Assembly (NCBI GenBank): GCA_963965975.1
Contig: OZ014412.1
Location: 10,645,849 to 10,709,848 of the forward strand
DNA: 64,000 nucleotides
Direction of reading: 5' to 3'
Source: Xestospongia bergquistia
Lineage: Eukaryota > Porifera > Demospongiae > Haplosclerida > Petrosiidae
The notes below the pieces were generated by a model, which was given only the letters and a program-made list of their open reading frames with translations, was not told where the DNA came from and made no database searches. Positions 56,116 through 64,000 of this stretch are shown here, one piece after another (position 1 is the first letter of the stretch; each line of letters starts with the position of its first letter). A program made the position numbers and the translations under genes.

Positions 56116-56731
56116 ATTCTTTACACATGCATCTCTTGATCATGAATAACTCAATTACAATAAGTAACAACACTCTAAGAAATCATACAACATAAGGTAC
56201 CACTAACTAATATATGAACTAGACCAATGCAACTCTAAAACTGAACTGAAGTTAAGCAATACAATTCAAGACATAGAATATTAATTCACAAAACCATATT
56301 ACATCACAGAAGAATGCAATAATTATACTTGATGAAATACCATACTTCTCTGTCCCTAGTACAGAAATACTATAACAAATATAATTAATACACAATATTC
56401 AATAATAATTATTACAAATGGAAATCACTTTTGGGAGGTTGATTGGTTAAGTTAAATGATGCACTTGCACATCATTGGGGGATATATCAACTTGAACTTA
56501 AAGGTTTGTTAGTAGACATTGGAGATAGTACTAAAGAAGTCTGTTCAGTGAATGAGTCCTAATTAACTGTTGGTTCAAAAGTCATGATGACACCTGTAGC
56601 ACCATACTCGGACAGAAAAATGGTATATAACGAAATTGGTCGTGAGGGCCAAATTTAGCAGCTAAAATAATTTTTCCGTAAGGGTCAGTTTTAGTCCCGG
56701 ATTGAAATTATCGTGTCAGAGCTTTTCTGAA
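56116..56731. other. Upstream flank of a plus-strand elongase
   Basis: 56420-56530 is shared with 21980-22090, which also lies upstream of a plus-strand elongase. 56610-56700 contains GACAGAAAAATGGT and GGCCAAATTTAGCAGCTAAA, loosely like segments at 22765-22850 and the Ginger-like terminal repeat at 61385-61478. The promoter block of minus-strand elongases is absent. Confidence 0.5.
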
Positions 56732-57529
56732 ATGTCTCTGCTGGAATATGTTCCTATAATCAGTGATATTCAGTCCAAACATGACGTCTTAAAGGCCCAG
56801 GACTGGGCATATAACAACTGGACTCTCTCAATACCAATAGCGGTCCTTTATGTCTTGTTATTGTATGGTGGCCGAAAATGGATGGAGTCGAAGCCTGCGT
56901 ATGATCTTCGCCGTACTCTATTCATATGGAATTTTGGTCTGGCTATATTTTCTATATTTGGTGCAATATCCATAGTACCTAATCTAGTTAACCATATATA
57001 CAAGAATGGTTTCAAGCAATCTGTCTGTATAACAACAACAAAGTATGATCCACATATCAATGTATGGCTCTTGTTCTTTGCCCTCTCAAAAATCATTGAA
57101 CTAGGAGATACAGCCTTCATTGTTCTACGTAAAAGTCGTCTTCAATTTATTCACTGGTATCATCACATGACAGTATTGCTGAGCACTTGCTATGTATATA
57201 GTCAGAGTGGAGCTAACCCTACCTGCCTGTGGTTAGGTGCCATGAATTATAGTGTGCATTGTTTCTTATACAGTTATTATGCACTTTCAGCTGTTGGAGT
57301 CAAAATCCCCATTCAAGTGGCAAAATCAATTACTAGTATACAGTTAATACAAATGTTTATGGGCTTGATAACTACCTTTGTTGCATACAAAACATCAGTT
57401 ATTGACAAAGAGGAGTGTGATGTAAAGATCAGTGTAATTTATGTTGCACTAAGTGTCTATGGTTCATATGCTCTTTTGTTCATGTATTTCTATTACAGGA
57501 GGTACATTAGGCCAAAGAACAAAAAGTAG
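56732..57529 (+). CDS. ELOVL6-like: ELOVL6-like fatty acid elongase, intact
   Basis: The open frame begins at 56702 but the conserved MSLLEYVPIISDIQSKHD start is at 56732, giving 265 codons without introns. Motifs: KWMESKPAYDLRRTLF, FGLAIFSIFGAIS, KIIELGDTAFIVLRK, HWYHHMTVLL, NYSVHCFLYSYYALSA, TSIQLIQMF and a KNKK C-terminus. All catalytic residues are present. Polyadenylation signal AATAAA at 57566-57571. Homology with minus-strand copies upstream of the ATG is limited to about 12 bases, so it has a different promoter. Confidence 0.94.
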   Translation: MSLLEYVPIISDIQSKHDVLKAQDWAYNNWTLSIPIAVLYVLLLYGGRKWMESKPAYDLRRTLFIWNFGLAIFSIFGAISIVPNLVNHIYKNGFKQSVCITTTKYDPHINVWLLFFALSKIIELGDTAFIVLRKSRLQFIHWYHHMTVLLSTCYVYSQSGANPTCLWLGAMNYSVHCFLYSYYALSAVGVKIPIQVAKSITSIQLIQMFMGLITTFVAYKTSVIDKEECDVKISVIYVALSVYGSYALLFMYFYYRRYIRPKNKK

Positions 57530-59094
57530 TTGATTTTGTAGTGACTTATAACTATGTTTAGTCTTAATAAAACATTTGTTCTTAAATTAAGCTCTGTGGA
57601 ATGTAATTAAATATGTAATTTATGTGACACAGTGAGATGTGTTACATTCTGATAATTAACCGATTATACGTGATAGACGCATTTTTTCATTCGTATGATA
57701 TAGTTAATGTGTGCAGCTGGCAAAAAATATCCAAGGATATTATTCTAAGAGGCTGTCTTTAGTGATAACGCTTCAAGTGTTATTACAAGTGGTTGCTTAT
57801 AGACTTTAGTCTCGTTTCTTGACCACAAAGTTTTGACAGGTCAGGTAAATTTACAATGGGCGTGATCTTATATTAATTATACCTACTTTTCAATGAATAA
57901 TAAGCAGTAATAAACATAATACATAGATTCAAAAAATGGCATTGATCCTATTGTTCAAAACAATTACGAAATGGTACAAGATGTTGACTTCCTTTCATTT
58001 CTGAGTTAGTATACATGTGCTTATAGTTACGAATGTTAGAAGACTACTGTTATTGGATAGTACCTATGCACCTAAAGGCTCTTTGGACAATGATGGTAAC
58101 TTAAAATTAATACTGTTATTGGTAATATTATAACAATTATGCAAATAAAATGTCAGTCAGTCAACATGTTTCAAATATCTTACATTCTAGATTTGTTAAT
58201 TTTTAATCCAAGAGATTCCAATATATACTGACTCATTTAATCCGTTATCTGGGTTCCTATCTTAAGAAACTCATGAATTGTCAATTCAGCACAATTAGGT
58301 GTCAAAAGTAAATAGTATCAAACAGTAAAAAAATATTGGTTGATTTAGTCAATCCATTGTCATTTTGTTTGACATAGTACATAATAAAGTATAGTAAACA
58401 TCACTTTGTTGTATTTATTAATATACTAAATTTGACCAGACATTAGTGATTATGTGATCTTAGGCAGAACACGAGAGAAAACATGGTGTGTTCGCATGAA
58501 TCACGATATGCACGTGAACAAATAATGAATAAACTTAAATTGTACTTCAGCGCTAATTGGATTTAATAGGAAAGGAAATACCTCACCTTACATCCATGCA
58601 TAAAACACCTTTTTTTAATAAAGGGCTCTTCTCAGAGTGTCATTGTCCAAATGTGACAATTATGAACAAGTGTCCATTCTGCCCTCATAGAGGCCAATGG
58701 TAATGGTAATTGGATAATCATGAATTAATGGTAATTGTAATCATTACATGATAAAGTCATTGACAATATATGATAATTAGACTTATAGAAGAAAATGTTT
58801 TGATCATCTTGTCGAAGTGGCTTGAGTCCGAGTTGCCTGACTATTGTGAACTTAACTGCAGATTCAACTAACCAACACAACCATTTTAGGAACATTTCTG
58901 CTCCCAATATCAAACTTTTAAAACAGCAAGTGACTTTGCTTATGAAGCAATCTGTGATCAAACCAATGGCAAGAAAGAAGTCTTGAAAGGGGAGGAGAGG
59001 CACAAACAACGTTTGGTATCTTCATTGCTCCCTACTTCATTTATAATTATTAAGAATGCTGTGGAAGTTAATTGCTACTAGAAGGTAGTGTCAC
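57530..59094. other. 3' flank, TGTCAAA block, R1 copy
   Basis: Elongase trailer with a shortened hairpin (57766-57783), an unassigned AT-rich stretch, a block shared with 8400-8500 (58270-58450, GTTTGACATAGTACATAATA) and R1 (58650-58990). No gene seen. Confidence 0.6.
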
Positions 59095-59520
59095 TATGGG
59101 TGTAGCCTGCCTTGACTGAACAGGGGAACTAATTCCCAAACTTAGTAATCTGTTAAGTCTTACTTTAACTTTCTCTTTCAAAACAAATGCTGCAAGTCTA
59201 AGCTTATGAAATTTTGGTTTACCACAGTGTTATATACTATAATCTATTCATGTAAAAAATATTATCAACACTTTATAATAACTCAACCAATTTCAAACTC
59301 TCAAAGTCAAGTGGTCTCTTGGCAACCATCTGGTTCTTTTGACGTCATTTTTAATATGATCCAAACCATAAGAACAAGATTTAGTGTACTTTTCATAAGC
59401 AAAGTATAGCAGATTCCGTTGACCACAAGGAATGTGATCTCGTAAATTTTGTTTAGCAATAAAACGGCTGCCACTTGAAGAGGGAAACTAGTATGGTAAG
59501 AAATACAGTCTAACTGTTAA
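59095..59520. repeat. Uninterrupted paralogue of the 16-kb gypsy insertion site
   Basis: 59095-59215 matches 38165-38309 (left flank of the gypsy element) and 59225-59520 matches 54383-54720 (right flank). Here the two parts are joined with only about ten intervening bases (TTTACCACAG), with no LTR. Part of the left side is the reverse transcriptase fragment described at 37195-38309. Confidence 0.82.
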
Positions 59521-59674
59521 AGTCTAATCATATATCATCAATCTGTTAATCTCCTTGTTCATATCTCCAATGATGACTATTGGGAAATCTAGATCGCTTA
59601 TATCTATCTTTCTCTTAGGTGTCAAAATAAAGTATTGGGATTCAATTTTTCCTAATGCTTACTATTAGGGATCT

Positions 59675-61478
59675 GTCACGCAAAAAATGGACCTGGAAAA
59701 AACCGAACCAGGGGGGGTCCAATTATGGTAGCAAAAATTAGACCTGGCGGTCCAGATTTGGCAGCAATAACTCACGTGTTCATCAAAGCTACTAGTTTCA
59801 CTTTCGTTATTGAGAGAGGTTAACTATGTTATCCAAGGAGGTAGTGGCAGAATTGAGTCATCAAGTGGATAGTTACCTACATATTCATCAGGGTGGTCAA
59901 TGTATGGTTTCAGTTGAGCACCACTAACTTGCAAAATTACATTACTTGGATCAGCAACTTGAATAGATACCTTTGCCATAGCATTTGGTAATAATATATG
60001 GACCAGTATAAGGTTCATCCATCTTTCCTCCTGATCTTTTCTTCCTTCTCATATCTTTCTTTAGCACCTTCTCTCCAACTAAAAAGACATTAGGACAAGC
60101 ATGCTTTCTAACAAAAATTTCTTTTTGCTTCTCTTGTGCTTTCTTAATATTGTTTTAGCTACTTCAAGTTACTCTAGACGTTGACTAGTGATTTCTTGAA
60201 CTGCTTGAGCATCACCTATATCTTTAGATAGTTGTTCTATTAGCTCTTCTGGACCTTTGTCATCAATCTCAATGTCAATTAGAAGGAAAGCTTTGCGACC
60301 GAACATAAGTTCAAATGGAGTGAAGGCCGTAGACTCATGAACTGAAGTATTATAAGCATATATGCTTGTATCAAGAAACTCATCCCACATATCTTTCTTG
60401 TCAAGGACAAATCTAACCAGCATATGCTGAAGCGTCTGATTATACCTTTCATCGAGTCCATTTGCCTGTGAAATAAATTAAATAAAGTGATTGAAAAAAT
60501 CATACAATTACCTGAGGATGGTAAGGGGTAGTGAATATATGTTTAATTCCCAAATTAATTGATAACTCATTATCTAGCTCATTCTTAAATTCCTTACTAT
60601 TGTCACTTGTTATGACCCGAGGAATTCCCATCCTCATGAAGATCTAACAAAGTAAAAAAAACACAAATTAATATAGGATCCATACATCAATTGATTGAAC
60701 TGTATTGATTCCCTTATATTACAATATAATTATATACCTTAATGACGGTTTTTGCAACACCATGAGCACATTTATCAGGCAATGGGACAGCTTCCACGAA
60801 CTTAGTGAAGTAGTCACTTACAGTTAAGATATATTGGTTTCCTTGCCTTGAAGGTGGACTCATTGGGGCGAGGAAATCTATGCCCACATAATACCAAGGA
60901 GCTTTCACCGTTCATGTTAACTATTTCATCATAAAGTCATCAGTCCTCATTACCATTTTCTTTACATCTTTAACTATTTCACTCCATATAAACCGCTCAG
61001 TAATCCTTCCAATAGTCTTCTTTTCACCCATGTGACCAGCAGTTGGATCAAAGTGGCAAGCTTTAAGTATCTTCAGCTGCTCTTCTCTAGTTTTGATAAA
61101 TCGAAGCTCAACTATCTATATAATTGATATGGTAAGTCAACAAAAGACTTTCTTTCATTATTACCTTGTCTTTCTTCTTCTTCTTGAAAAACATCACTCC
61201 ATCACGAATAACAAACATTCCAGCTTTTTTTCCTGATAGCTCTCTTTCGAGCATCACTACATCCTTTAGGGTATCTAGATTGAGTTAAGTATAGGAAAGC
61301 ACCATCAACTAGGTCAACATCTTCAGGTTCTTCAACAAGAGCATATTCGTCCATCGCTCCTTAATCTCAAAATGTGTGTTAACACATGGATCTATTTTGG
61401 CAATGTGGGTCCAGTCCTGGCGCGACCAAAATTGGAACGGGGGTCCAATTTTTTACCCGGTCCATTTTTTGCTTGCTT
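59675..61478 (-). mobile_element. Ginger-like DNA transposon with integrase and TIRs
   Basis: The left end, TGTCACGCAAAAAATGGACC at 59675, and the right end, read inward as AAGCAAGCAAAAAATGGACC, share 14 identical bases (GCAAAAAATGGACC); similarity continues loosely for about 80 bp as inverted repeats. A single integrase gene fills the interior and contains spliceosomal introns, which argues against a recent retrotransposon origin. Integrase plus TIRs without RT is the Ginger architecture, and Ginger ends typically start TGT. The right end has lost the terminal TGTCA. No clear target duplication was found. Confidence 0.72.
59824..61354 (-). pseudogene. Ginger-like integrase, multi-exon, damaged
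   Basis: Exon 1 61354-61165 (MDEYALVEEPEDVDLV, one extra A in an A7 run), intron 49 bp; exon 2 starts 61115 with the His part of the zinc region (ACHFDPTAGHMGEKKTIGR) but the CxxC half is missing. Next APWYYVGIDFLAP (first Asp); intron 60644-60737; exon 60643-60512 with RVITSDNSKEF (second Asp); 46-bp intron 60466-60511; then ANGLDERYNQTLQ (Glu). Exactly 35 residues separate Asp 2 and Glu, the D,D(35)E spacing. FTPFELMFGRKA and a GPY/F-like GPYIIT follow in shifted frames. Inactive because of the lesions. Confidence 0.78.
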
Positions 61479-61539
61479 AGGAAATATTGAATGTGAGGAT
61501 ATAGGGATACCAAAATTATCGTGTCAGAGCTTTTCTGAA

Positions 61540-62340
61540 ATGTCTCTGCTGGAATATGTTCCTATAATCAGTGATATTCAGTCCAAACATGACGTCTTAA
61601 AGGCCCAGGACTGGGCATATAACAACTGGACTCTCGTCATACCAATAGCAGTACTTTACGTCTTGTTAGTGTATGGTGGCCGAAAATGGATGGAGTCAAA
61701 GCCTGCTTATGATCTTCACCGTACTCTGTTCATATGGAATTTTGGTCTGGCTATATTTTCTATATTTGGTGCACTATCCATAGTACCTAACCTAGTTCAC
61801 AATATATACAAGAATGGTTTCAAACAATCTGTCTGTATAACAACAACAAAGTATGATCCACATATCAATATATGGCTCTTGTTCTTTGCCCTCTCAAAAA
61901 TCATTGAACTAGGAGATACAGCCTTCATTGTTCTACGTAAAAGTCGTCTTCAATTTCTTCACTGGTATCATCACATGACAGTATTGGTGAGCTTTACGTA
62001 TGCATATAGTCAGAGTGGAGCTAACCCTACCAACCAGTGGTTAGGTGCCATGAATTATAGTGTGCATTGTTTCTTATACAGTTATTATGCACTTACAGCT
62101 GTTGGAGTCAAAATCCCCATTCAAGTGGCAAAATCAATTACTATTATGCAGTTAATGCAAATGTTTATGGGCTTGATAACTGCCTTAGTTGCATATAAAA
62201 CATATGTTATTAACAAAGAGAAATGTGATGTAAAGATCAGTGTGATTTATGTTGCAACAACTGTCTATAGTTCATATGCTCTTTTGTTCACGTATTATTA
62301 TTACAGGAGGTATATTAGACCAAAGAATAAAAAGGAGTAG
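61540..62340 (+). CDS. ELOVL6-like: ELOVL6-like fatty acid elongase, intact
   Basis: The open frame extends up to 61372 through the Ginger-like terminal repeat, but the conserved MSLLEYVPIISDIQSKHD start is at 61540: 266 codons, intronless. Motifs: KIIELGDTAFIVLRK, HWYHHMTVLV, NYSVHCFLYSYYALTA, TIMQLMQMF, KNKKE. AATAAA at 62389-62394. It is the closest relative of the 56732 copy over the N-terminal third and of the 6.2/14.4-kb copies in the middle (VSFTYAYSQSGANP), so gene conversion is possible. The Ginger-like element ends only about 60 bp upstream and may supply its promoter. Confidence 0.94.
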   Translation: MSLLEYVPIISDIQSKHDVLKAQDWAYNNWTLVIPIAVLYVLLVYGGRKWMESKPAYDLHRTLFIWNFGLAIFSIFGALSIVPNLVHNIYKNGFKQSVCITTTKYDPHINIWLLFFALSKIIELGDTAFIVLRKSRLQFLHWYHHMTVLVSFTYAYSQSGANPTNQWLGAMNYSVHCFLYSYYALTAVGVKIPIQVAKSITIMQLMQMFMGLITALVAYKTYVINKEKCDVKISVIYVATTVYSSYALLFTYYYYRRYIRPKNKKE

Positions 62341-62599
62341 TTGATTTTGTACTGTCCAGTTATAATTATGTTTTGAATATTTAGTCTTAATAAACCATTT
62401 GTTTTAAATTAAGCTCTGTGGAATGTAATTAATATGTAATTAACGTGACCTCAGTGAGATGTGTTAAGTTCTGATTAATTCACTGATTATATGCGATAGA
62501 AGCATTTTTGCGTCACGTGGATCTTATGATATACTTAGTTGTGTGCAGAACAATATCCAAGGAGATCATTAGTACAGGAGGTTGTAGTTATCTCTAGTG

Positions 62600-62625
62600 A
62601 TAACACTTCGTCTGACAAGTGTTAT
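62600..62625 (+). repeat. Conserved hairpin downstream of an elongase
   Basis: The same 9-bp arms (ATAACACTT/AAGTGTTAT) and 8-base loop as at 28128-28153, 260 bp after the elongase stop. Confidence 0.85.
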
Positions 62626-62789
62626 TTCAAGTGGTTGCTATAGACTTCAGTCTCGTTTATGACCACAAAGTTTTCACTTCCGAGTATTTTAATTATATGA
62701 TAATTCATAAGTATGAATATTGTACAAGAACACAATATAAATTAAAAATTTTAGAATATAAACAACTAATCTGCTATATAGTGAAATAA

Positions 62790-62935
62790 CATGGCAAACA
62801 CTGCAAAATGATTAAGTGTCACGACCATTTTCTTGAACTAGATGATCCTCAAGATCGACCCTGTCATGCTATAAAGTGATAATGAATTTAGCCATTTAGA
62901 ATATATTGATGAAGATGATCAAAAAGGTAATGATA
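62790..62935 (+). pseudogene. Second copy of the short acidic frame
   Basis: Matches 28321-28468 (ATGGCAAA..., GACCATTTTCTT, GATCCTCAAGA, ATATTGATGA.GA), with further stops. It also ends near a GGTAATGATAT donor-like site. Unknown function. Confidence 0.35.
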
Positions 62936-63623
62936 TCCATTCACACAAGCAACAAAGTGATACCTGTGTCTAGTATCTACTAATAAATTTCTTTTTTTTT
63001 TAGAAAATGCACACCTTAGTTTTATGTTACATCTGTCTACATTAGTTTGTGACCACACATCACGGTAACCACACATTATCCATCATGTCTGTCATCTACT
63101 GTCTCATGATGCTCTATTATCAATCATCAATGCCACCTAACTACCATTCAATCAACAACAGGCCAAAGGTTATCTCCTAACCAACCATCTTTAATCAGTG
63201 TCAAGTTACACAAAGAACCACCCAGTTTTTGACTTTAGCAATACTTTTAGACTTAACTATAGTAGTCTTAATGGCTTTAAAGACACTCAAAAATAAGAAT
63301 CAGGTGTTTATAAAAGCCTGTATCATTGTTGTAATTGATATTTGAGACCATTATATGCAATGACTAATATGCTGTGGCCATTTTTCCTTTTAATGACATG
63401 TAGGTGTATTATGTAAGTAGATATAGCATTCTATTGATGGTATCTGGAATAAGAAATCTCAAGCCAAGTACAGGATCCTATATGTCCCAGATACCTTGCT
63501 GCAGTGTCTGTAGTAATGTTAGTTTGTTTGCAATTGTGATGACGTCACTGTATGAAAACTTATACTAAATATACTGACTACTTTATATAAACGATGCAAT
63601 TATGTTATGGGTTGAAACTATAG

Positions 63624-63955
63624 CATAGGGGTAGGAAAAGGGGGGCTGAAGCCCCTCCAACTTCAAATCAGGGGGAGCTAAGTCCCCCTAATTTGCACTC
63701 AAGGCTATGTACACAATAACCTCTTACAATAACCTACAAAGTACTATGACCCAAGAACTACTAAACCATGTCATGCTGTTACATACACATAAAGACCATA
63801 CTGATAACATAAACTTATTAGAAATAGCTAAAGAGTTTGTTTCCTTTAACAACAGATGAATTAAATTTTTTGGGTCATTTTTGATGTTTGATAATATAAC
63901 GTAAGTAAATTATAAGGTCAGCCTCCCCAACTTAAACTTCATTCCTACCCTTCTG
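63624..63955 (+). mobile_element. Internally deleted hAT copy (332 bp)
   Basis: Ends CATAGGGGTAGGAA at the left and CAGAAGGGTAGGAA read in from the right, the same family as the 46232-49034 element. The short direct repeat CTATAG flanks both ends. Inside, 63755-63875 still encodes the last part of the transposase (HVMLLHTHKDHTDNINLLEI), while everything N-terminal is deleted. The GGGGGGCTGAAGCCCC palindrome near the left end mirrors the subterminal palindromes of the larger copy. Confidence 0.88.
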
Positions 63956-64000
63956 CTATAGGCATGGCAAGTGTTATAATGCATGGATGTGGCAGTGAGA

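Larger units (their letters stand above)
62341..63623. other. 3' flank and unassigned DNA
   Basis: Elongase trailer with the conserved hairpin, the duplicated acidic frame, and a region like 28490-28740 (GCCTGTCATCCACTGTCTC). The 62-codon minus-strand ORF at 62888-63076 is antisense to repeated DNA and is not called. No further gene was found. Confidence 0.55.

Noticed and set aside
59675..61478. Reading the 60-kb integrase as another gypsy fragment
   Set aside because: The introns, the inverted ends and the lack of RT, RNase H and LTRs favour a Ginger-like DNA transposon.
1..64000. tRNA, rRNA or other structured RNA genes
   Set aside because: No cloverleaf with conserved A and B boxes or rRNA-like sequence was recognised by eye; a covariance-model scan was not possible.

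Overview
The window looks like nuclear DNA of an invertebrate animal, most probably a demosponge such as Amphimedon. The reasons are AT-rich DNA with short GT-AG introns, an animal gene with conserved exon structure (ZMYND12-like), an ELOVL6-type fatty-acid elongase family, and metazoan-style transposons (hAT, MULE, Ginger-like, Ty3/gypsy, LINE). The species is inference; no sequence search was possible. Nothing bacterial, plasmid-borne or phage-like was seen.

The host content is two kinds of gene. (1) A cluster of intronless ELOVL6-like elongase genes. Seven are intact: 683-1531, 10971-11768, 17919-18719, 19609-20409 and 34169-34966 on the minus strand, 56732-57529 and 61540-62340 on the plus strand. 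An eighth is cut by the left window edge (1-480). At least six broken copies or fragments accompany them (6227-7027, 10017-10271, 14371-14727, 16672-17383, 22866-27965, 29074-29158). (2) One multi-exon ZMYND12-like gene (1695-4763, eight exons, 369 codons), head-to-head with the divergent elongase at 683-1531. Its 3' exons were copied with the neighbouring elongase into a second unit (about 11900-16320), so the cluster grew at least partly by segmental duplication.

Layout: 1-22 kb is the elongase/ZMYND12 region, full of locally duplicated non-coding blocks. 22.9-28 kb is an elongase split by a decayed Ty3/gypsy element. 30-33 kb is a 5'-truncated LINE. 34.2-35.2 kb is an intact elongase with a small transposon in its 5' leader. 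37.2-38.3 kb is an old retroelement RT fragment. 38,315-54,377 is one Ty3/gypsy element with two 149-bp LTRs and a 5-bp target duplication, heavily invaded by later insertions: two hAT elements and one hAT-like MITE with 8-bp duplications, a MULE transposase, and a 4-kb block that itself carries a 925-bp long-TIR element. 55.2-56.1 kb is another LINE tail. 56.7-62.3 kb has two plus-strand elongases flanking a Ginger-like DNA transposon whose integrase gene has three small introns. An internally deleted hAT copy lies at 63.6-64.0 kb.

The elongases should act in the ER membrane as the condensing enzyme of very-long-chain fatty-acid synthesis; ZMYND12 is a TPR/MYND protein associated in animals with cilia. 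No functional link between them is visible beyond the shared promoter interval. Coordinates of diverged repeats and degenerate coding segments are approximate; those of intact ORFs, splice sites, LTRs, TIRs and target duplications were read base by base.
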